Assembly (NCBI GenBank): GCA_030612945.1
Contig: JAUWMY010000045.1
Span: forward strand, 1 to 11,323
Length of the DNA stretch: 11,323 nucleotides
From: Desulfobacteraceae bacterium
GTDB lineage: Bacteria > Desulfobacterota > DSM-4660 > Desulfatiglandales > Desulfatiglandaceae
Direction: 5' to 3'
Positions 6,055 to 11,323 of the stretch are shown one piece after another; positions within the stretch are counted from its first letter, which is position 1, and the number at the start of each line of letters is the position of its first letter. The notes below the pieces were generated by a model. The model did no database searches. It had not been told where the DNA came from and was given only the letters and a program-made list of their open reading frames with translations. The position numbers and the translations under genes were made by a program.

Positions 6055-6649
6055 CAAGCTCCCCCCCCACAAATGGGATATGCTCAATCCCCTTGGGAGA
6101 AAGAATTATATTCATTTCACCCTTTTTTGGATTGGCCAAGGACAGCCTGTAACCTGCATCTATGTCGCTTTCATAGGTAAGCTTATCCAAATAGAAGAGT
6201 TCATTCTGCCTGAGTGAAAGGTACTTGGGGATAAGATCGGAGAGTGTTATGGGGTATTTACTTTCTTCATAATGCGCATAACGCTTTAATGCCCCATCCA
6301 CCATGAAAAGAAGGACCCTCCCCTTTTTCGCAAATTCAGCAGTCCGCTGGGGAGCAGGCTGCCCTCCAAACATAATTACACCCCACATCACAAGGATCAA
6401 GACAGAGGAGAGTACCACAAAGTACTGAAAGGGACCCCATTTTTTCTTTCGTTTCCCGCTCTTCTCAAAAGACTTTTCATGCTTGGCTGTCAGGCCGGCG
6501 CCGCTGTCTGAAACAGACTGAAGCATCGCGCATTGAAAACAGCTGTAAACCCCCGGCTTGACCTCTTCAGAGCAATCATTACAAATTGGCGCGCCACAGC
6601 TAACGCAGATGTGTTCTGCTATTCGATCTGGATGATGTTTACACTGCAT
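6023..6649 (-). CDS. B-box-type zinc-finger membrane protein with pseudopilin-like outer domain
   Basis: A 208-residue protein. The first 40 residues are a B-box-like zinc-binding finger with a C/H pattern (C3, H5/H6, C15, C18, C23, C26, C37, C40). A basic linker leads to one membrane helix (about 75-95) and then about 110 residues that should be outside the cytoplasm. In that outer part the stretch from GALKRYAHYEESKYP to LSDLIPKYLS follows the pattern of GspG-type pseudopilin heads (a helix, then YP-x-TL-x-DL-x-P-x-YL). There is no prepilin cleavage site, so it is anchored as an ordinary membrane protein. It follows pilB by 221 bases and overlaps the pilin gene by 32, so a role in pilus or pseudopilus assembly is likely but unproven. 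The start is uncertain: ATG at 6649 gives the family-like M-x-C opening, while TTG at 6658 has the better spacing (4 against 13 bases) from GAGG. The 3' end carries a tract of eight G (6061-6068). Confidence 0.8.
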   Translation of the reverse strand: MQCKHHPDRIAEHICVSCGAPICNDCSEEVKPGVYSCFQCAMLQSVSDSGAGLTAKHEKSFEKSGKRKKKWGPFQYFVVLSSVLILVMWGVIMFGGQPAPQRTAEFAKKGRVLLFMVDGALKRYAHYEESKYPITLSDLIPKYLSLRQNELFYLDKLTYESDIDAGYRLSLANPKKGEMNIILSPKGIEHIPFVGGELDEEGQGLYTY

Positions 6650-6806
6650 CTGACGCAAATAACCTCATAAAAAAGTCATTTTGGAATTTTTCCAAGCCAG
6701 GAAAAGCCCTGCTCCGGCCCGATTAAGCTATGCTTGGCCGTTTAGCTTATTGAATCCCAAAAAACTTCATCCCTGCCGGGGGGCTCAATCTTCCCGCTAA
6801 ATCCAA
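6650..6806 (-). promoter_or_regulatory. Structured 5' leader of the B-box/pilin operon
   Basis: About 150 bases lie between the predicted transcription start and the B-box start codon. On the minus strand several stems can form: a 10-bp stem with a 4-base bulge (6743-6748 and 6753-6756 paired with 6721-6730) closing a 12-base loop; a GC-only 5-bp helix (6775-6779 with 6714-6718) enclosing it; and a 6-bp hairpin with a 3-base loop (6681-6695) shortly before the ribosome site. This could be a regulatory RNA element. It lacks the conserved bases of the c-di-GMP-I class and I cannot assign it to any riboswitch class. Confidence 0.35.
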
Positions 6807-6813
6807 TCCATTA

Positions 6814-6842
6814 ATAATAGAAAAAAATGGCTGTTTAGTCAA
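6814..6842 (-). promoter_or_regulatory. Sigma70 promoter of the B-box/pilin operon
   Basis: On the minus strand TTGACT (6837-6842), a 17-base spacer and TATTAT (6814-6819). It lies in the gap after pilB and allows the B-box and pilin genes to be transcribed apart from pilB. No strong terminator separates pilB from this site, so readthrough is also possible. Confidence 0.7.
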
Positions 6843-6870
6843 GAAATATCTGGTAGGCTTGGGTTGGATT

Positions 6871-8790
6871 TTATGGCTTAAGATCGTTTCTACAGTGAGG
6901 GCAGACCACCCAGTCCGCTTCTACTATCCGTCCACAAGAGGTGCAGGTAGGCACCAGTGGGTTCTTGCAAAAGGGGCAATCCCTGAAATCCACGCTCACT
7001 GCCTTGCCGCAGTGAGAACAAATGGTGGTCATTTCCTCTTTCTGGAAGACGGCCTTCAGAACTTCTTCGATCGTAGTAATCCCCTTACGGATCATTTCAA
7101 GCCCACTGAAGCCCAATGTTGTCATACCGGTCACCAGGGCCGCGTCTCGAATGTTATCAACACTGGCTCCTGATTGGATAAGCTCTCTAATTTTATACCC
7201 CATGATCATGACTTCTTCAATAGATGTACGCCCCTTATAACCTGTATTATTGCATGCAGCACACCCAGTCCCCCGGTAGAATTTAAAAGGGAGTTCGTTT
7301 TGGCTCATACTGATTCTGGAAAGTTCCTCAGAGCTTGGGATATATTCTTCTTTGCACCTGGGGCAGATTACCCGGACCAGCCGCTGGGCAATTACGCCTA
7401 CAACAGAAGAAGCAATCAGATAAGGAGGCATTCCAATATCCACGAGCCTTGTAACTGCAGATGGGGCATCATTGGTGTGGAGGGTCGATAGCACCAGGTG
7501 ACCGGTCAGGGACGCCTGAAGCGCGATCTCGGCTGTCTCCCGGTCTCTAATTTCGCCCACCATAACAACATTTGGATCCTGCCTTAGTATGGAACGTAAG
7601 ATGAAAGGAAAGGTTAATCCCACTTTTTCGTTTATCTGAACCTGGTTAATGCCAGACATTTCATACTCAATCGGATCTTCAACCGTTATTATATTCACTG
7701 CATCGGATCTTACCTCTCGCATACAGGCGTAAAGGGTTGAGGTCTTTCCGCTCCCTGTTGGCCCGGTAATCAGGATCATACCCTGTGGTCGCTCGATAAA
7801 ACCACGCAAGATATTTATGTTTTCTTCCCTGAACCCGAGCATATCCATGGAAAGAGAAGCTGTCTGCTTGTTCAAGATCCGTATGACTGCTTTTTCACCA
7901 TAGAAGGTAGGAAGTGTCGAGACGCGCAGGTCTACTGGAGACTCTTTGGTCCTAACCCGAATCCTTCCGTCCTGGGGAAGCCTTTTTTCGGCAATGTCCA
8001 TGCCACTCAAGACCTTAATACGTGAAATGATGACGGGTTGTGTCCATTTCGGGAGTTTTATTGCGTCTTGCAGGACACCATCAATGCGATTCCGAATTCT
8101 AACATAGTGCTCCTGGGCCTCAACATGGATATCACTGGCTCCTTTTTTAATAGCATTCTTGATGACCAGGTCCACCATCTTGACAAACGGGGAGTCCTGG
8201 AGGTTATTTAATGCCGCCTCTTCTTCATCATCAATTTCTTCCTCTTCAGGGTAGAACTCAAGAAAATCCTCCTTGGCAAGTTCCGCGCCAACATCGCTGA
8301 TGGACGTGTCCGGATGGTAGTATTTTTGAAGTCGTTCATGTATTTGTGTGGCTGTCGAGATCGCAGGATGTATATTCAGTCCTGTTACAAATTGGAGTTC
8401 CTTCATCATGTTGAGGTCAAGAGGATCAGCCATGGAAACATGAAGGATATTCTCTTTCTTGTCTATAGGTATGCAGTAAAACCTTTTACAAATATGCTCA
8501 GGGATCGTTTCAATTACTTTTTCTTTGATGGGATAATCCGTGAGGTCCATGAAAGGAATCTTGAGCTGCATGGCCAATGCAAAGGCGATTTCTTCTTCTG
8601 AAATAAGATGCCTATCCATCAAAATCTGGCCCAGTCTTTTTCCCGTGCCTTTCTGGGCTTCCAAGGCATCTTTGAGATTTTCGCGGGTCAAGAGGCCGGT
8701 CTCCACCAACAATTCACCAAGTCTTCGCCTGTCTACAAGGTTTTTTTTCTCAGCTATGTTCGGTATGCGCTGGGGTTTATTCTCTGTCAT
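6871..8790 (-). CDS. pilB: PilB/GspE-type pilus assembly ATPase with C-terminal double zinc ribbon
   Basis: A 639-residue cytoplasmic ATPase that powers pilus (or type II secretion) filament assembly. Residues about 22-160 are the GspE/MshEN N-terminal module. Its two c-di-GMP-binding repeats start at RLGELLVETG (23-32) and RLGQILMDRH (52-61) and both end in a Gln (Q46, Q75). The usual Gly of repeat two is His61. The motor domain has Walker A GPTGSGKT at 343-350, the Walker B region VVMVGE ending at E413, a His box around TGHLVLSTLHT (429-439), and the PilB/GspE zinc site C476, C479, C510, C513. Typical family members end near residue 580. Here about 53 more residues add eight cysteines in four CxxC pairs (591/594, 605/608, 616/619, 630/633), a double zinc ribbon. 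The ATG at 8790 has AAGGAG 7 bases upstream. Context with the pilin favours pilB over gspE. It diverges from the CHASE2-kinase gene. Confidence 0.95.
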   Translation of the reverse strand: MTENKPQRIPNIAEKKNLVDRRRLGELLVETGLLTRENLKDALEAQKGTGKRLGQILMDRHLISEEEIAFALAMQLKIPFMDLTDYPIKEKVIETIPEHICKRFYCIPIDKKENILHVSMADPLDLNMMKELQFVTGLNIHPAISTATQIHERLQKYYHPDTSISDVGAELAKEDFLEFYPEEEEIDDEEEAALNNLQDSPFVKMVDLVIKNAIKKGASDIHVEAQEHYVRIRNRIDGVLQDAIKLPKWTQPVIISRIKVLSGMDIAEKRLPQDGRIRVRTKESPVDLRVSTLPTFYGEKAVIRILNKQTASLSMDMLGFREENINILRGFIERPQGMILITGPTGSGKTSTLYACMREVRSDAVNIITVEDPIEYEMSGINQVQINEKVGLTFPFILRSILRQDPNVVMVGEIRDRETAEIALQASLTGHLVLSTLHTNDAPSAVTRLVDIGMPPYLIASSVVGVIAQRLVRVICPRCKEEYIPSSEELSRISMSQNELPFKFYRGTGCAACNNTGYKGRTSIEEVMIMGYKIRELIQSGASVDNIRDAALVTGMTTLGFSGLEMIRKGITTIEEVLKAVFQKEEMTTICSHCGKAVSVDFRDCPFCKNPLVPTCTSCGRIVEADWVVCPHCRNDLKP

Positions 8791-8846
8791 TCAGGTACTC
8801 CTTCTTCCCTGCTTTTTCCTTCAGGCACGTTTTTTGTGTGACTTGA

Positions 8847-8875
8847 AAATTATCATTTTATTTTTGCCCTTTCAA
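8847..8875 (-). promoter_or_regulatory. Possible sigma70 promoter of pilB
   Basis: On the minus strand TTGAAA (8870-8875), a 17-base spacer and TAATTT (8847-8852); an alternative -10, GATAAT at 8849-8854, would give a 15-base spacer. The -10 match is modest, but the position, about 55 bases before the start codon, is sensible. Confidence 0.45.
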
Positions 8876-8887
8876 GGGAAATTGTGT

Positions 8888-8976
8888 TTGCAGCAATTCT
8901 AATTATGGCTTTCATCTGGCAGGACCCCACGGCCCTGCATTAGCAAGGTTTAAAGGTTAAATTAGAATTGCTGCAA
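8888..8976. repeat. 17-base perfect inverted repeat spanning the divergent promoters
   Basis: TTGCAGCAATTCTAATT (8888-8904) and its exact reverse complement (8960-8976) are separated by 55 bases. Read toward either gene, the arm is AATTAGAATTGCTGCAA and lies 12 bases before the pilB -35 or 14 bases before the kinase -35. Each arm ends in the small dyad TTGC-T-GCAA. The equal placement suggests a pair of activator or repressor sites; an 89-base MITE-like insertion is the alternative, but no flanking target duplication is visible. Confidence 0.85.
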
Positions 8977-8990
8977 GGCCTTGTTTCTTT

Positions 8991-9019
8991 TTGACAATAT
9001 GCAGGCATTTTGATATTAT
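8991..9019 (+). promoter_or_regulatory. Sigma70 promoter of the CHASE2-kinase gene
   Basis: A perfect TTGACA (8991-8996), a 17-base spacer and TATTAT (9014-9019). The predicted start near 9026 leaves a leader of about 89 bases. The gene's ribosome site is weak (GAAG at 9104-9107). Confidence 0.8.
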
Positions 9020-9114
9020 GATGAAATTATAAAACCATATTGTTCCTATCGACAAAAAACCTCCTTGTCTGATGGTTCGACCTGAGTTTAAAAGGACGTA
9101 GCTGAAGCCATTGT

Positions 9115-11323
9115 ATGAAACTCACCGTTAATAGAACAGACCTTTTAATCACTGCGCTCATCGCCGTTTTTTATATATTTCTCTCTTTCAAGGCCTTCCC
9201 GTTGTTAGAGAGCATGGAGAGAATTGTCTACAGCGTTGAGATGCGGTTGGATTTACCCAGATCAATGGGGGAAAACAAAATTGCAATAGTCAATATTGAT
9301 GAGAAGAGCTTAAGCCAGCTCGGCCCATGGCCCTGGCCAAGGTCTTTGATTGCCGAGATGATTCGCATTTTGAAAGCCAATGGCGCAAAGCTGATCGGAC
9401 TGGATCTTGTTTTCAGCCAAAAGGAACAAAACCAGGGCCTAAAGGAGGTCAAAGAACTTTACGAGGCTATCTCTCAGCAGCAGGAGACCACCGGTGAAAA
9501 AGCCTCTTATGCCTGGGTCCTTGAAAAATTAGAAAGAATTGAAGAGAACCTTGATAATGATAAAAAACTTGCACAGACGGTTAAGGAATCAGGAAATATT
9601 ATACTCCCGGTTGTGGGGAAATTCGGACAATACGACACTGAACTTGTAATCCCGATCGACTCTTTTCTTGACGAAAATTCCCTGAAAGCCACCAGTGTTG
9701 GGAGGAAACTTGAGCAATATGTATCTGTAAACCAGCTCACAACCCCCTTTCCTGAACTGTCAGAGAATTCTCGGGGTATCGGGCACATCAACTTGCCTCC
9801 CGATGAAGTGATGGCAGGGCAGGTCCATCTTCCTTTTATCAATTATAGAGGGCATATCATACCTTCAATGCCGATTCGTCTCGCCCTCGATTACCTGAAC
9901 AAATACCCGGAACAGGTGGTTGTACAGAGCAAAGCAATCAAGTTAGACAAGCAGATCATTCCTACGACAAAGGGCGAGATTTTTGTCAAATTTAAGGGTG
10001 GGAGAAAATCCTTCCCTTACTACTCCTTCGTTGACATCCTGAAGGTGAAAAAAGTTCCTGCCGTGTTTGATGGCAAAATAGTACTTATTGGATTTACAGC
10101 GGAAGATGGAGGTGTTTCCATCAATACCCCGGTAGATCCCAAGATGCCGCGGGTCGAACTGACAGCCAATATCATAGAAGGTTTTATAAACGGAAGGTAC
10201 CTTAAGCGGCCTGAAGCCATGCTCTATATTGAGGCGCTTTTGATCCTGGTGCTTGGCCTTTTGTCGTGTTTTTTCTTCCCCAAACTGGATTACTTCTCCA
10301 GGACCGCTGTGCTGGGGGCAATGATTTTTGGCATTTTTATCACCGGGCTGATTCTCTTTATGAATCTGAATATATGGTTCAAGGTCGTCTATATCTGTTT
10401 TTCTCTCGTGACCATTTATGTGGTATTCCTGGTAAAAGAAACCGTGGTCAGCCAGAAAACTTTAGCGCTCTCGTCAAAGGAAAGCTTTGAAACAAACAGG
10501 ATGCTTGGTCTGAGCCTGCAGAGTCAGGGTCTGTTGGACCTGGCTTTTGAAAAACTCAGAAAATGCCCCCTTGATAATGACATGAAAGATGCCCTTTATA
10601 ACCTGGGTCTTGATTTCGAACGCAAGCGGATGATTAACAAGGCCATTACCGTTTACGAATATATTGTTCAAGAGGGGGAGATTTTCCGGGATCTGGATGC
10701 ACGAATACCCAAATTGAGAAAATTCGCCGGGGATCTGCCTCTCGGAAAACACAGGAGGAAAGATGAGGGAAAACTCGTAATATCAGGTGACCTGGATACG
10801 AAACCCACGGTTGGACGATATGAGATCCTTGAGGAATTGGGCCAGGGTGCTATGGGAGTAGTCTACAAGGGAAAGGACCCCAAGATCAATCGCCTGGTGG
10901 CCATTAAGACTATCCGTTTCTCCGATGATTTTGACGAGCAGCAGGCAAAAGAGGTAAAAGAACGCTTTTTCAAGGAAGCTGAATTGGCCGGAAAACTATC
11001 CCATCCTTCGATTATATCTATTCACGATGTGGGAGAGGATTACGATTTGACTTACATGGCCATGGAGCTTCTGGACGGAGAAGATCTTGAACATTATTGT
11101 GAGAAAAATTCCCTCCTGCCCTTACGGAAAGTACTGGACATCATTGCTGAAACTGCCGACGCCCTGGATTATGCTTGCACGCAGGGCGTAATCCACAGAG
11201 ACATCAAACCTGGAAACATCATGCTTTTAAAAAACGGGCATATTAAGGTAATGGATTTTGGCATTGCCAAGGCGGTCTCTTCCTCTCAGACCAGAACGGG
11301 GATTATCCTTGGAACACCCAACT
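9115..11323 (+). CDS. CHASE2-sensor Ser/Thr protein kinase, cut by the window end
   Basis: The first 736 residues of a membrane receptor kinase; the reading frame is still open at 11323. An N-terminal helix (about 9-28) is followed by an extracytoplasmic CHASE2 domain (about 30-365), recognisable from IAIVNIDEKSL, the PWPWPR segment and the GLDLVF strand early on, and VDPKMP-VE-ANIIE at its end. Three membrane helices follow (about 372-388, 399-417, 421-442). A helical cytoplasmic linker (about 450-560) has tetratricopeptide-like helices. The Hanks-type kinase domain starts at about 566: glycine loop GQGAMGVVY (576-584), ATP lysine K598 (VAIK), catalytic HRDIKPGN (694-701) and DFG (714-716). 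All key residues seen are intact, so it should phosphorylate Ser/Thr on cytoplasmic targets in response to an outside signal. The ATG at 9115 is the first possible start, because an in-frame stop lies at 9103-9105. An FHA protein, the natural reader of its product, lies in this window at 2259. Confidence 0.93.
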   Translation, partial: MKLTVNRTDLLITALIAVFYIFLSFKAFPLLESMERIVYSVEMRLDLPRSMGENKIAIVNIDEKSLSQLGPWPWPRSLIAEMIRILKANGAKLIGLDLVFSQKEQNQGLKEVKELYEAISQQQETTGEKASYAWVLEKLERIEENLDNDKKLAQTVKESGNIILPVVGKFGQYDTELVIPIDSFLDENSLKATSVGRKLEQYVSVNQLTTPFPELSENSRGIGHINLPPDEVMAGQVHLPFINYRGHIIPSMPIRLALDYLNKYPEQVVVQSKAIKLDKQIIPTTKGEIFVKFKGGRKSFPYYSFVDILKVKKVPAVFDGKIVLIGFTAEDGGVSINTPVDPKMPRVELTANIIEGFINGRYLKRPEAMLYIEALLILVLGLLSCFFFPKLDYFSRTAVLGAMIFGIFITGLILFMNLNIWFKVVYICFSLVTIYVVFLVKETVVSQKTLALSSKESFETNRMLGLSLQSQGLLDLAFEKLRKCPLDNDMKDALYNLGLDFERKRMINKAITVYEYIVQEGEIFRDLDARIPKLRKFAGDLPLGKHRRKDEGKLVISGDLDTKPTVGRYEILEELGQGAMGVVYKGKDPKINRLVAIKTIRFSDDFDEQQAKEVKERFFKEAELAGKLSHPSIISIHDVGEDYDLTYMAMELLDGEDLEHYCEKNSLLPLRKVLDIIAETADALDYACTQGVIHRDIKPGNIMLLKNGHIKVMDFGIAKAVSSSQTRTGIILGTPN

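Larger units (their letters stand above)
8791..9114. other. 324-base divergent promoter region between pilB and the kinase gene
   Basis: No coding region is present. It contains, left to right, the pilB ribosome site, the pilB promoter candidate (8847-8875), the two arms of a 17-base perfect inverted repeat (8888-8904 and 8960-8976), the kinase promoter (8991-9019) and a leader of about 89 bases for the kinase gene. A shorter inverted repeat, CTTGAAA (8842-8848) and TTTCAAG (8870-8876), overlaps the pilB promoter elements. Confidence 0.75.

Noticed and set aside
6650..6806. c-di-GMP-I (GEMM) riboswitch before the B-box/pilin genes
   Set aside because: The expected conserved GGCAAAC and GACGCAAAGCC-like segments are absent on the minus strand; kept only as an unassigned structured leader.
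8822..8838. Sigma54-like site (AGGCACG followed by TTTTTTGT)
   Set aside because: The -12 GC is missing at the required spacing and the direction points across the better sigma70 promoter at 8991.
1..11323. CRISPR arrays, transposases, toxin-antitoxin pairs or phage defence genes
   Set aside because: No regularly spaced repeats and no matching protein motifs were found on either strand.

Overview
This 11.3 kb window is a piece of a bacterial chromosome with ordinary coding density and moderate GC, rich in signalling and type IV pilus genes. The mix of a PilB ATPase with an N-terminal c-di-GMP-binding (MshEN) module, a type IV pilin, a CHASE2-Ser/Thr kinase, an FHA-GAF-adenylate cyclase and several zinc-ribbon proteins fits a Desulfobacterota (former deltaproteobacterial) genome. 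That assignment is an inference from gene content; there is no rRNA or other marker here.

Left part (1-2258): a zinc-ribbon protein with a long acidic tail (141-896); a tRNA-Phe(GAA) with a very clear sigma70 promoter and a strong hairpin terminator; two small membrane proteins (1164-1367 and 1590-1946), the second with an Ada-like metal-binding motif; and a 312-base gene-free stretch (1947-2258) made mostly of imperfect and perfect inverted repeats.

Middle (2259-5430): a plus-strand FHA-GAF-class III adenylate cyclase meets, tail to tail with a 7-base gap, a minus-strand six-helix membrane protein that carries two PAS domains but no recognisable output domain.

Right part (5584-8790, minus strand): a pilus cluster transcribed pilB, then a B-box zinc-finger membrane protein, then a type IV pilin. 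The last two overlap by 32 bases. PilB ends in an extra double zinc ribbon. A good promoter and a structured 5' leader lie between pilB and the B-box gene.

From 9115 to the window end a plus-strand gene encodes a CHASE2 sensor with three membrane helices and a Hanks-type Ser/Thr kinase; it runs off the right edge. Its promoter and that of pilB diverge from a 324-base region. In it the two arms of a perfect 17-base inverted repeat sit 12 and 14 bases upstream of the two -35 boxes, which suggests shared control.

Putting the parts together (inference): the membrane kinase could phosphorylate threonines read by the FHA domain of the cyclase, giving cAMP output, while the pilus motor answers c-di-GMP. 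The main oddities are the zinc modules attached to pilus-locus proteins, the G8 tract at the B-box/pilin overlap, and the paired upstream elements of the divergent promoters.
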